From: an uncultured Oscillospiraceae bacterium
GTDB lineage: Bacteria > Bacillota > Clostridia > Oscillospirales > Ruminococcaceae
DNA: 15,611 nucleotides
Direction of reading: 5' to 3'
Assembly: GCA_934466475.1 (NCBI GenBank)
Contig: CAKSLI010000019.1
Location: forward strand, 1-15,611
Each line of letters starts with the position of its first letter. Within the stretch, counting starts at the first letter, position 1. Under the pieces are notes generated by a model. The model ran no database searches. It was given only the letters and a program-made list of their open reading frames with translations, and was not told where the DNA came from. This document shows, one piece after another, positions 7,046-14,444 of the stretch. A program made the translations under genes and the position numbers.

Positions 7046-8260
7046 TCAGATGTAGTCCGAAACGTACGGTATCTGGTGAAGAAGAATATCGTCCAGTATC
7101 TCCACCGCAGAATGCTCCGCCTTTATCCTGTCCATGACGTACAGCTTTTCAGCCGTCTTATACCCCATGAGAAGCGTTGTCAGCGTTGCATTCGTCAGCC
7201 CGACAGTATAATCAGGCTCCTCGCCCGTAAGGCGGCATTTACCATGCTCAAAGCGGACTGTGAAGCTGCCGTTGTTCCACGGCAGGAGCTCATCGGTCAC
7301 ATCAAACCGGAACACCGCCGGAGGTTCATCCGGGTCGCATACGTAGCTCTCAAAGAACTGCTCCACATCTATTATTCTTCCCATGGCGTATGGGCGTATC
7401 GTTTCCTTGATGTCGCTGTCGTCAAGCTCAAAGGCTATCGACTCGCTGTAATAGTTGTTGCCGCGCACCTCGTCTATCATGGAATCATGCGCGTGAATGA
7501 ATTCCCACAGACCGCGCTGCGCCTCATGGCTGAGGTATATCATCTCCTTGATGTGCATTACATCGTTGTTGATGAGGTACACCATATATCCATACGGCAC
7601 GTCATCGCTGGAGTAGTATATGGCGACCTTCGTGTCGTCCTCGTCCCAGCGCCAGTATTCCTCCCACGCAAGATTGTTGCGGAAAAGGCAGCCGTGAGTT
7701 TTCTCCGCGAACTTTGTGTGAAGCCGCCGGAACTGCTCATCGTCCCACTCGACCCGGCGGACATAGCCTGGCTCCTGTATTTTTCGCGGTATCTGCGTGT
7801 CCTTGACTATGTATGTCATCTTGTTGGAGATTATCTCCCAGCCAAGCCGGCGGTACAGCGGTATCGAATACGGATAGAGAAGCGCGAACGGACGGTGATT
7901 TTCCCTCATGCGTGTGAGGCTCTGTATCATCAGGCGCTTCATTATGCCGTGACCTGTGTGTTCCGGGTAGGTGCAGACGCTGGTCACAAAGCCTACCGGA
8001 TACTTCACGCCGTAGATGTTCATATCCAGCGGGTAAACCGCAAACTGCGATATCAGGTCGTTTCCGTCAAAGCAGCCGAGCACGTCCGCCCTCTGTATTA
8101 CCGGGAACTTTGAACGCTTTATCTCATCATCCTTCCAGCCGGTCTCTGAAAGCTCCTGCTCCGTCACCTGAAACGCATATCTCAGCAGCGCGTTGTACTG
8201 GTCTATGTCCTGTATGGTAAGCGGTCGTATGTTATAATTTTCTTCATCGTCCCTGCTCAT
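7046..8260 (-). CDS. GNAT-family N-acetyltransferase, Eis-like with SCP2-type C-terminal domain
   Basis: A 404-residue cytosolic protein. The N-terminal GNAT domain carries the acetyl-CoA loop in YPEHTGHGIMKRL (98-110). It is followed by LLYPYSIPLYRRLGWE (127-142), the block typical of the Eis group, with Tyr136 at the expected general-acid position. The middle resembles a second GNAT-like fold and the last ~110 residues an SCP2-like domain. Eis relatives acetylate amines such as aminoglycosides or lysines; the substrate here is not determined. The longest frame runs back to 8425 through the type C element, but ATG 8260 follows AAGGGG and starts the conserved part, so it is preferred. The promoter is at 8474-8502, with the element lying between promoter and gene. 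Confidence 0.88.
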   Translation of the reverse strand: MSRDDEENYNIRPLTIQDIDQYNALLRYAFQVTEQELSETGWKDDEIKRSKFPVIQRADVLGCFDGNDLISQFAVYPLDMNIYGVKYPVGFVTSVCTYPEHTGHGIMKRLMIQSLTRMRENHRPFALLYPYSIPLYRRLGWEIISNKMTYIVKDTQIPRKIQEPGYVRRVEWDDEQFRRLHTKFAEKTHGCLFRNNLAWEEYWRWDEDDTKVAIYYSSDDVPYGYMVYLINNDVMHIKEMIYLSHEAQRGLWEFIHAHDSMIDEVRGNNYYSESIAFELDDSDIKETIRPYAMGRIIDVEQFFESYVCDPDEPPAVFRFDVTDELLPWNNGSFTVRFEHGKCRLTGEEPDYTVGLTNATLTTLLMGYKTAEKLYVMDRIKAEHSAVEILDDILLHQIPYVSDYI

Positions 8261-8284
8261 ATAAATACCCCTTTTTACTGTTAT

Positions 8285-8457
8285 GGCAACACCGCACAAA
8301 GATTGTGCGTGTATTGCGCAGTCAGATTTTTCGTCAGATTGTACAATGAGGACGAAGCAAGGCTGTCGCCTTGCTAGGACGAATTGTGCAAGATGACGGA
8401 AAATATGCAAGCAAGACACGTGCAAAATCCAATAAATGGTCTTTGTGCGGTGTTGCC
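8285..8457. repeat. MITE-like element type C (173 bp)
   Basis: Perfect 18-bp terminal inverted repeats: GGCAACACCGCACAAAGA at 8285-8302 and its exact complement at 8440-8457. A perfect 4-bp direct repeat TTAT flanks it at 8281-8284 and 8458-8461. The interior folds as one long hairpin. Its tip is GCAAGGC (8358-8364)/GCCTTGC (8369-8375), a module nearly identical to one in the type B elements although the ends differ. There is no coding capacity of its own. It sits between a near-consensus promoter and the acetyltransferase start codon. Confidence 0.93.
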
Positions 8458-8473
8458 TTATATCTCTTTTGAT

Positions 8474-8502
8474 ATTGTATCACACCAGCAGGGATTTGTC
8501 AA
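8474..8502 (-). promoter_or_regulatory. Sigma-A promoter for the acetyltransferase-metallopeptidase operon
   Basis: Minus strand: -35 TTGACA (8497-8502), 17-bp spacer, -10 TACAAT (8474-8479). Initiation would be near 8467, some 6-10 bases before the type C element, so the element becomes most of a leader of about 200 nt. Confidence 0.85.
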
Positions 8503-8523
8503 TTAAAAAGGAGTATAAACAAT

Positions 8524-8557
8524 ACGGCACCTCTTCTTTGGAAATAAGCGGTGCCGT
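8524..8557 (-). terminator. Candidate terminator of the DUF2798 gene
   Basis: The 8-bp stem ACGGCACC (8524-8531)/GGTGCCGT (8550-8557) lies just past the DUF2798 stop. On the minus strand it is followed by ATTGTTTATAC, which is only moderately T-rich. Confidence 0.5.
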
Positions 8558-8565
8558 GAAACTAT

Positions 8566-9055
8566 TTACGCTGCCCTTGTTTCATCAGCCGCAAGCTGAT
8601 TTCTGAATATGGTGCGGAATATCAGCCTTACGACCGGACCTGCATAGAGAATCTGCCAGAAAAACGCCATCGGCAGGCAGACCGCCCACTGCGTGAGCCA
8701 GTTCGGGAGCCAGTCGGCGGTGAATCCATTGTGTATGAAGTTCACAATGAGCGTCATGACCGGCACCATGAGCATTACCATACAGCACTGTATGGATACG
8801 GTGATGAGCATGGGTTTGTCGGTGTGCGGGTCAAGAAAGCGGAAGGCTATCTTAACCGCCAGCTTTGACATCAGAAAGTACACCAACAGGAACACTATCA
8901 CATACTCTGTCCACATCTCTTTCAGCGCCGCGAGAAGTATCCCATACGTCAGCCCCACTGGACTGCACTGCTATGGAATACGCGGTCATCGCGAACACCA
9001 TGAAAAAAGCCATAATGGCGGTGAATACAACGTTCTGAAATTTTGTCCTTGGCAT
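8566..9055 (-). pseudogene. DUF2798-like small membrane protein, frameshifted
   Basis: Two overlapping frames together make one protein of about 160 residues. The first, from ATG 9055 (AGGAGG eight bases upstream), reads MPRTKFQNVVFTAIMAFFMV and continues through AYSIAVQSSG. The second continues as GLTYGILLAALKEMWTEYVI to the stop at 8566. They join at a GGGG run on the minus strand (8953-8956); removing one G restores a continuous frame. The product would have four hydrophobic segments, with a repeated pattern consistent with two DUF2798 units, a family of unknown function. This may be a genuine frameshift, a phase-variable tract (short for that) or a sequencing error. A type A element lies 34 bp upstream, separating the gene from a candidate promoter at 9412-9441. 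Confidence 0.75.
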
Positions 9056-9088
9056 TTGTTTTTCCTCCTGAAATTCTGTTTTGCAAAT

Positions 9089-9367
9089 GGTCGCCTCTAA
9101 AAACCTCCTTCACGGCAGATTTCTATGCCAAAGGGAAGCGCTGAATAAAACAAAATCGACACGTTCAGACGCGAAACTCACGCGTCTGATTTTGTTACGC
9201 TTCGCTATATTCAGCGTTTCCCGTATCATCCGCGTCGTTACTAAACCTTGAAATACATCAAGTAAACGCATTATCCGCCTGCGGCGGAAAACGCTGCGGT
9301 TTGGTGCCTATCATCTGATATAAGTCATATACGAAATCTGCTCGTGTCCCGGTTTTTAGAGGCAACC
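9089..9367 (-). repeat. MITE-like element type A, copy 2 (279 bp, inverted)
   Basis: Ends are GGTCGCCTCTAAAAACC (left) and GGTTTTTAGAGGCAACC (right). It is the reverse complement of 5725-6061 with scattered substitutions and without the 58-bp nested insertion. The flanks are AAAT (9085-9088) and ACAT (9368-9371), a 4-bp duplication with one mismatch, suggesting an older insertion. There is no gene; it has the same large fold-back. Confidence 0.9.
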
Positions 9368-9371
9368 ACAT

Positions 9372-9401
9372 AAAAAAGGCGCCGTTACTGCACAGCGCCT
9401 T
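9372..9401 (-). terminator. Strong intrinsic terminator hairpin, minus strand
   Basis: On the minus strand AAGGCGC and GCGCCTT form a 7-bp stem (9395-9401/9376-9382) followed by six T (9372-9377). No minus-strand gene lies just upstream. It begins about 10 bases after the -10 box at 9412-9417, and the type A element starts immediately beyond its tail. Confidence 0.6.
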
Positions 9402-9411
9402 CACTGACTAT

Positions 9412-9441
9412 ATTGTAGCACAAATCAGACCGCAATGTCAT
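9412..9441 (-). promoter_or_regulatory. Candidate promoter, minus strand
   Basis: -35 ATGACA (9436-9441), 18-bp spacer, -10 TACAAT (9412-9417). It could be the former promoter of the DUF2798 gene, now separated from it by the terminator hairpin and the type A element. Confidence 0.5.
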
Positions 9442-9622
9442 AGGCAGTTTACACGAAATGATTCAACGTGATTATCGTGCAGAATTCACAATAATCACGT
9501 ATTAAATGCTTTCGGACAAGCGCACATCTTATGTTGAAATACAACAAATCTCTTTTGGATTTTTTGTGCATTATTCTATATAAACAGCCCGCCTTTGGAT
9601 ATAAGATTGGGCATTTCACCAC
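9442..9622. other. Gene-free stretch with a 10-bp dyad
   Basis: I find no convincing gene here; a 72-codon minus-strand frame lacks a recognisable product. The one structure is a perfect inverted repeat, ACGTGATTAT (9466-9475) and ATAATCACGT (9491-9500), with GTG/CAC also paired inside the 15-bp gap. It has no T-run after it, so it is either an operator-like dyad or an RNA hairpin, about 25 bp upstream of the minus-strand -35 box. Confidence 0.4.
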
Positions 9623-9651
9623 TTGAATAAATATAGTCGTTACTGTATAAT
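9623..9651 (+). promoter_or_regulatory. Sigma-A promoter of the MATE transporter gene
   Basis: -35 TTGAAT (9623-9628), 17-bp spacer, -10 TATAAT (9646-9651), 71 bp before the start codon. The leader contains a small hairpin, AGCCG (9677-9681)/CGGCT (9688-9692). Confidence 0.8.
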
Positions 9652-9722
9652 TACTATTGTTTTTCAAAAGGGAATAAGCCGTTGAATCGGCTGACTATAT
9701 TGATAAAGAGAAAGGAAAAATC

Positions 9723-11117
9723 ATGGCAAAAAGTTCAACAAAAGACCTTACAGTCGGCTCCCCGATGAAGCTGATACTCGGATTCATGCTCCCGCTGTTC
9801 CTCGGAATGCTGTTCCAGCAGTTCTATAACATGGTCGATACTGCGATAGTGGGTCAGACACTCGGAATAAACGCGCTCGCGGGCGTGGGCTCCACCGGTT
9901 CGATAAACTTCCTGGTGCTTGGATTTGTGCAGGGCGTCTGCACCGGATTCGCGATACCCGTTGCACAGATGTTCGGCTCAAAGGATCTCCACGCGATGAG
10001 AAAATATGTCGGCAACACGATCTGGATATCGCTGATTTTCGCCGTGGTGCTTACTACGTCGACCTGCATCCTCTGCTCTAATATTCTTACCTGGATGGAC
10101 ACCCCTGCCGACTGCTTTAAGGAAGCATACGACTACATCTTCGTGATATTCCTCGGTATACCGGTAACGTTCCTGTACAATATCCTCTCCGGCATAATCC
10201 GCTCGGTGGGAGATTCCAAAACTCCGCTCTACTTCCTCATTATCTCCAGCCTGCTGAACATCGGGCTTGACCTGTTCATGATCCAGGTGCTGAACATGGG
10301 AGTTTCCGGCGCAAGCTGGGCGACCGTTATCTCGCAGCTCGTTTCCGGCGTGCTCTGCCTGTTCTATATGATAAAGAAATTTGATATCCTCCACCTCAGC
10401 CGTGAGGAGCTCAGATTCAACGGCTGGTACATCGGACGGCTCTGCGGGGTCGGTATCCCGATGGGACTTCAGTACTCAATTACCGCTATCGGCTCTATCC
10501 TCATTCAGACTGCGGTAAACGGACTGGGTTCCACGTATGTTGCGGCTGTCACCGCCGGAAGCAAGGTAAGCCAGCTCCTTTGCTGCCCGTTTGACGCAAT
10601 GGGAAGCACCATGGCGACCTACGGCGGTCAGAACATCGGCGCCGGAAAGGTCGAACGCGTAAAGCGCGGGCTGTTCGACTGCTCCTGTCTCGGCGTGGGA
10701 TATTCGATAATAGGATTCCTGATAATACTGTTCCTGGGCAGGACCATCGCTGGATTGTTCGTGAACGACCCGAATGGGGGCGATATCGAACAGATACTTG
10801 ACCTTGCACAGCAGTTCCTCGTCACAAACGGAGCGCTTTATATACCGCTGGCGTTCGTTAATATCGTGCGGTTCCTGATACAGGGAATGGGATTCTCGCA
10901 GATCGCGATATTCGCGGGAGTTTTTGAAATGATAGGACGCGGAGTTGTGGCTCTGGCGCTTGTTCCGGTATTAGGATTCAATGCAGTGTGCTTCGCGAAC
11001 CCGGTCGCATGGGTGCTCGCGGACTGCTTCCTGTTCCCGCTGTTCTTCTGGTGCTATAACAAGATGAAGCGCCAGTTCCAGCGGCATGACGAGAAAATGG
11101 CGGCGGAGAACGCGTAA
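9723..11117 (+). CDS. MATE-family multidrug/cation antiporter
   Basis: A 464-residue integral membrane protein, typical length for MATE transporters, with about 12 hydrophobic segments in two similar halves. The opening PLFLGMLFQQFYNMVDTAIV (20-39) and SGIIRSVGDSKTPLYF (about 157-172) are characteristic family blocks. The second half carries the parallel FLIQGMGFSQIAIFAG. MATE proteins export organic cations, drugs or metabolites using a Na+ or H+ gradient; the substrate cannot be predicted. AAAGGAAAAA precedes ATG 9723. It is monocistronic, with its own promoter and a terminator directly after the stop. No regulator gene is adjacent. Confidence 0.94.
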   Translation: MAKSSTKDLTVGSPMKLILGFMLPLFLGMLFQQFYNMVDTAIVGQTLGINALAGVGSTGSINFLVLGFVQGVCTGFAIPVAQMFGSKDLHAMRKYVGNTIWISLIFAVVLTTSTCILCSNILTWMDTPADCFKEAYDYIFVIFLGIPVTFLYNILSGIIRSVGDSKTPLYFLIISSLLNIGLDLFMIQVLNMGVSGASWATVISQLVSGVLCLFYMIKKFDILHLSREELRFNGWYIGRLCGVGIPMGLQYSITAIGSILIQTAVNGLGSTYVAAVTAGSKVSQLLCCPFDAMGSTMATYGGQNIGAGKVERVKRGLFDCSCLGVGYSIIGFLIILFLGRTIAGLFVNDPNGGDIEQILDLAQQFLVTNGALYIPLAFVNIVRFLIQGMGFSQIAIFAGVFEMIGRGVVALALVPVLGFNAVCFANPVAWVLADCFLFPLFFWCYNKMKRQFQRHDEKMAAENA

Positions 11118-11119
11118 TA

Positions 11120-11149
11120 AAAAATGGAGAGGAAAACCTCTCCATTTTT
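11120..11149. terminator. Bidirectional terminator between MATE and mutS2
   Basis: A perfect 13-bp stem, AAAAATGGAGAGG (11120-11132)/CCTCTCCATTTTT (11137-11149), with an AAAA loop. It has A-runs on one side and T-runs on the other, so it can stop transcription from both convergent genes. Confidence 0.92.
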
Positions 11150-11150
11150 A

Positions 11151-13535
11151 TTATTTGAGCTCCACCACGGTAACTCCGGCTTCGCCCTCGCCGTATTCTC
11201 CCTGGCGGTAGCTCTTTACCGCCGGGTTCGTTTTAAGCGACTGCTGGACTGCCGCACGGAGCGCTCCTGTGCCCTTTCCGTGGATTATCACGACTGAGCT
11301 TATTCCGCTGAGCTGCGCGCTGTCAATGAATCTCTCCACCTCGAGTACGCCCTCGTCTGACATCATTCCGCGGATATCCAGCTCCATGCCGCCGCGGCGC
11401 TTCATGTTCGAGGTGACCTGCTTCTTTACGCTTCCGCCGACCGATTTCTGCGGTGCCTGCTTTTTCTTGTTGTCGATGAGCCGCAGATTTTTCTGGTTGG
11501 TCTTTATCTTCATCATGCCGACCTGGACGTAGCACACTCCGGACATATTCGGCACAGTCATCAGTACGCCCTCGCGCTTTGTGTCAGCCAGCATTACGGT
11601 GTCGCCTGCCTTGAGCGGGCGCGGCAGCACGTAGCTCTCGATATGTCGCTCCACAACTGGATTCGCCTCGTCCTGCATCTTGTTCAGGGTGCTGTTGGCG
11701 CGCGACTTTGCACTGCTGAGTCCCTGGCGCAGAGCATCCTTGTCCTTGACCTTTTTCAGCTCCTCCAGTTCGTTAAGAAGCTGGTTTGACCGGAAGCGGG
11801 TTTCCTCCACAATGGAGAGCGCACGCTGCCTTGCGGCTTCGAGCTCCTTTTCCTTCTGCTGTTCCAGCTCGGAGAGCTTCTGTTTCAGCTCGCTTTCGGT
11901 TAGCTTCGCGTTGCGCTCGGAAACCGCCGCGCTTTCCTTGAGTGCTTCCAGCTCCTGGCGGGATTTCTCAAGTGCGTCCACCACCTGCTCAAAACGCTTG
12001 TTTTCGGTGCTGACAAGCTCCTTGGCGCGCTCGATGACGTATTCCGGCATTCCAAGGCGCTGGGATATCGCGAATGCGTTGGATTTACCCGGGACTCCGA
12101 CTATCAGGCGGTAAGTGGGTTTAAGCGTGTTCACGTCAAATTCGCAGGAGGCGTTCTCTACACCGTCAGTCTCCAGCGCGAACATCTTCACTTCCTGATA
12201 GTGGGTCGTTGCGCACACTTTCGCGTGAACCTCTTTCAGGGATGTGAGTATCGAAACGGCAAGCGCCGCACCCTCAACCGGGTCGGTGCCGCTGCCAAGC
12301 TCGTCTATCAGCACAAGGCTTCGGTCGTCTGCAAGGCTGAGTATCTTCACAACGTTCACCATGTGGGAGGAGAACGTGGAGAGGCTCTGCTCAATGCTCT
12401 GCTCATCGCCGATATCAACGTATATCCCGCCGAAAACGCCTATCTCGGAGCCGTCGCCGGCGGGTATCATGAGCCCGCACATGGTCATCAGTGTCAGCAG
12501 TCCCACGGTCTTTATGGATACCGTCTTACCGCCGGTGTTGGGACCGGTGATTATCAGGGAATCATACGCTCCGCCTATCTCAACGGAGATCGGAACAACG
12601 GAATCCGGGTCGATAAGCGGGTGGCGCGCCTGTTTCAGGACAACTCTCGGCTCGGAAACTATTTTCGCCGCCACGCCGCGCATCTTGGCACCCAGGTTCG
12701 CCTTGGCGAAATACAGCTCCAGGATCTGCGCAACGCGGAAATTGTTCGCTATGCTGTCAGCATTCTGCCCCACCTGCTCGGACAGCTCGCGGGTTATGCG
12801 CTCTATCTCCGCCTGCTCACGGGATTTCAGCACGCGTATCTCATTGTTTGCCTCCACAACGCTCATCGGCTCGATAAAGAATGTCTGCCCGGTCGCAGAG
12901 GTGTCGTGCACCAGTCCGGAGACCTCGTTCTTATACTCGCTCTTTACCGGGACAACGTAACGTCCGTCACGCATGGTGACGATTGCCTCCTGGAGAAATT
13001 TCTGCGTATTGCGGCTCTTTATCAGCTTGTCGAGCTGTTCACGGATATTCATTCCCTGGCGGACTATGCGCTTCCTTATGGAGGAAAGCTCCGGGCTGGC
13101 CGCGTCAGACATTTCCTCCTCGGAGATAATGCTCTCGGAAATGCGCTGTTCAAGCTGCTTTATAGGGTACAGCTCGCGGAAGTACTCGGAAAGAGAATTC
13201 TCCATGCTCTCGCACTGACCGAACCAGTCGCAGAGCATTCCCGTTTCACGGAGGATATCCGCAACGTCAAGCAGCTCCCGGAAAGACAGCGCGGAGCCGC
13301 TTTTGCAGCGCCTGAGCGACATTGAAAGGTCCTTTATCTTCCGGAAACGCGGGGTTCCGAACTTCGCGGAAAGGTTGAATGCGTCGTTTGTTTTTTTCAG
13401 CTCTGAGCGTATTTCTTCCTCATCGAACGAGGGCTTTAATTTCAGGGCGCGGTCGTGACAGGCTTCGCTGTAAGTCTGCTCGGCAAGAAGCTCGAGCACC
13501 TTGTCAAGCTCCAGCTTTTTGTAGTATTTGTTCAT
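11151..13535 (-). CDS. mutS2: MutS2 family ATPase/endonuclease
   Basis: 794 residues, the usual length. An N-terminal MutS-like core leads to Walker A GPNTGGKT (331-338) and Walker B LVLIDELGSGTDP (407-419). A long charged coiled coil follows (about 500-640), with a basic linker and a C-terminal Smr domain having LDIRG and HGKGTG. MutS2 lacks the mismatch-recognition domain. Family members suppress homologous recombination, and Bacillus relatives also split collided ribosomes for quality control. The Smr domain is the nuclease part in some members, although the Smr motif here reads LDIRG rather than the LDLRG common elsewhere. ATG 13535 has AAGGGG upstream; the longer frame from TTG 13553 would include this site. 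The promoter is at 13589-13617. Confidence 0.96.
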   Translation of the reverse strand: MNKYYKKLELDKVLELLAEQTYSEACHDRALKLKPSFDEEEIRSELKKTNDAFNLSAKFGTPRFRKIKDLSMSLRRCKSGSALSFRELLDVADILRETGMLCDWFGQCESMENSLSEYFRELYPIKQLEQRISESIISEEEMSDAASPELSSIRKRIVRQGMNIREQLDKLIKSRNTQKFLQEAIVTMRDGRYVVPVKSEYKNEVSGLVHDTSATGQTFFIEPMSVVEANNEIRVLKSREQAEIERITRELSEQVGQNADSIANNFRVAQILELYFAKANLGAKMRGVAAKIVSEPRVVLKQARHPLIDPDSVVPISVEIGGAYDSLIITGPNTGGKTVSIKTVGLLTLMTMCGLMIPAGDGSEIGVFGGIYVDIGDEQSIEQSLSTFSSHMVNVVKILSLADDRSLVLIDELGSGTDPVEGAALAVSILTSLKEVHAKVCATTHYQEVKMFALETDGVENASCEFDVNTLKPTYRLIVGVPGKSNAFAISQRLGMPEYVIERAKELVSTENKRFEQVVDALEKSRQELEALKESAAVSERNAKLTESELKQKLSELEQQKEKELEAARQRALSIVEETRFRSNQLLNELEELKKVKDKDALRQGLSSAKSRANSTLNKMQDEANPVVERHIESYVLPRPLKAGDTVMLADTKREGVLMTVPNMSGVCYVQVGMMKIKTNQKNLRLIDNKKKQAPQKSVGGSVKKQVTSNMKRRGGMELDIRGMMSDEGVLEVERFIDSAQLSGISSVVIIHGKGTGALRAAVQQSLKTNPAVKSYRQGEYGEGEAGVTVVELK

Positions 13536-13588
13536 TTTATCCCCTTTTCTCAATCTGTCGGGTCATTCAGGATAACACACTTGGAAAT

Positions 13589-13617
13589 ATTATACCCCCA
13601 AATGCCGGAAATGTCAA
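13589..13617 (-). promoter_or_regulatory. Consensus promoter of mutS2
   Basis: Minus strand: TTGACA (13612-13617), 17-bp spacer, TATAAT (13589-13594). Both hexamers are perfect. It lies about 55 bp before the start codon. Confidence 0.88.
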
Positions 13618-13640
13618 CCTTTCCAGACCTTTCGGACAAT

Positions 13641-13670
13641 AAAAAAGCAGCTCCGGCAAGGAAGCTGCTT
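13641..13670 (-). terminator. Intrinsic terminator of the repeat lipoprotein gene
   Basis: On the minus strand AAGCAGCT (13663-13670) pairs with AGCTGCTT (13645-13652), followed by a T-run (13641-13646). It lies 19 bp after the stop at 13689. Confidence 0.8.
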
Positions 13671-13688
13671 TCGCATTGATCATATTAT

Positions 13689-14339
13689 TCAGCCGTCAGA
13701 CCGGATGAAACAGCATGCCTCAAATATCATGTCCCTTGAATACTTTGAGAGCATTTCTTCAGCGTCGGAATACGGATCAATATCGCACGGGAAAACGGAA
13801 AGGATATTTCCATCGCTCATCAGGTACAGCTTAGCGTCAGGTCTTGTTCCAATAAGCTCTCCGGTGCCTATGTATTCGGAATCCGCCATTTCATAAACAT
13901 ATTTCAGCGGCGGTTCATTGTCGTTTTCCGGCTCAAGAATGTTTCCGTCCTTGTCGGCAACAAATCTGCAAACATTTCTGTCAAAATAATAATTCTCACT
14001 GTTAATTCCGGAAAATGGCTCCGATGTTTCCGGAACGTCCTGCGTTTCCTCGGGCGCTATGGATTCAGCTGATGAAGTCTCATCGCTTATACTTTCTGAC
14101 TGAGATGTATTGCTAATATCCGGGATCTGGCTGGTTTTTGCCAGAGCATCCTGCTTTTCCTCGGGTACTATGGATTCAGCTGATGAAGTCTCATCGCTTA
14201 TATTTTCTTCCTGAGATGTATTATTCACATCTGAGGTCAGAATGGTTTCTGGCTGTCGACTGCTTTCCACTGGGGCAGCACAGCCTTCAAGACATAAAAT
14301 CATACCAAGAACAGCAACAGAATATCGAACGATTTTCAT
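13689..14339 (-). CDS. Hypothetical lipoprotein with a 37-residue internal repeat
   Basis: 216 residues. The signal peptide ends in lipobox LEGC with Cys20, so it is likely anchored outside the membrane. Residues about 35-110 are an acidic, Ser/Thr/Glu-rich linker. Its core, NISDETSSAESI or SISDETSSAESI, occurs twice, 37 residues apart. The C-terminal ~100 residues are a small domain with FDRNVCRFVADKDGN and a later LYLMSDGNILSVFP, two similar strand-turn segments that could be repeats binding a ligand or wall component. I do not recognise the family. GGGAGGA precedes ATG 14339, and a terminator follows the gene, so it is probably monocistronic. Confidence 0.75.
   Translation of the reverse strand: MKIVRYSVAVLGMILCLEGCAAPVESSRQPETILTSDVNNTSQEENISDETSSAESIVPEEKQDALAKTSQIPDISNTSQSESISDETSSAESIAPEETQDVPETSEPFSGINSENYYFDRNVCRFVADKDGNILEPENDNEPPLKYVYEMADSEYIGTGELIGTRPDAKLYLMSDGNILSVFPCDIDPYSDAEEMLSKYSRDMIFEACCFIRSDG
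14041..14228 (-). repeat. Two ~77-bp direct repeats inside the lipoprotein gene
   Basis: Units at about 14041-14117 and 14152-14228 are offset by exactly 111 bp (37 codons) and share an uninterrupted 31-base identical block. They encode the acidic linker repeat and suggest a recent in-frame duplication. Confidence 0.8.
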
Positions 14340-14444
14340 ATTTATCCTCCCAATGATTCAATAATTCAGGCGAGAACAGGTTTGCCCATTCTGCTATTTA
14401 TTAAAACAAGCGGAGAGATGAAAACCTGACATCATTTCCAAAAA

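Noticed and set aside
6938..8113. A 391-codon plus-strand frame opposite the acetyltransferase
   Set aside because: It is antisense to two well-supported genes and has no recognisable domain or ribosome binding site.
8261..8425. N-terminal extension of the acetyltransferase frame to 8425
   Set aside because: The extra residues come from the type C element, and a good ribosome binding site and the conserved protein start are at ATG 8260.
5725..9367. A composite transposon carrying the acetyltransferase, metallopeptidase and DUF2798 genes
   Set aside because: The outer flanks do not match (TATT at left, ACAT at right), while each element has its own inner and outer 4-bp match. No transposase is present.
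9449..9667. A 72-codon minus-strand small gene
   Set aside because: It has no known family, overlaps the MATE promoter and the dyad, and lies in A/T-rich intergenic DNA.
12201..13325. A 374-codon plus-strand frame opposite mutS2
   Set aside because: It is a shadow of the mutS2 coding sequence with low-quality composition.
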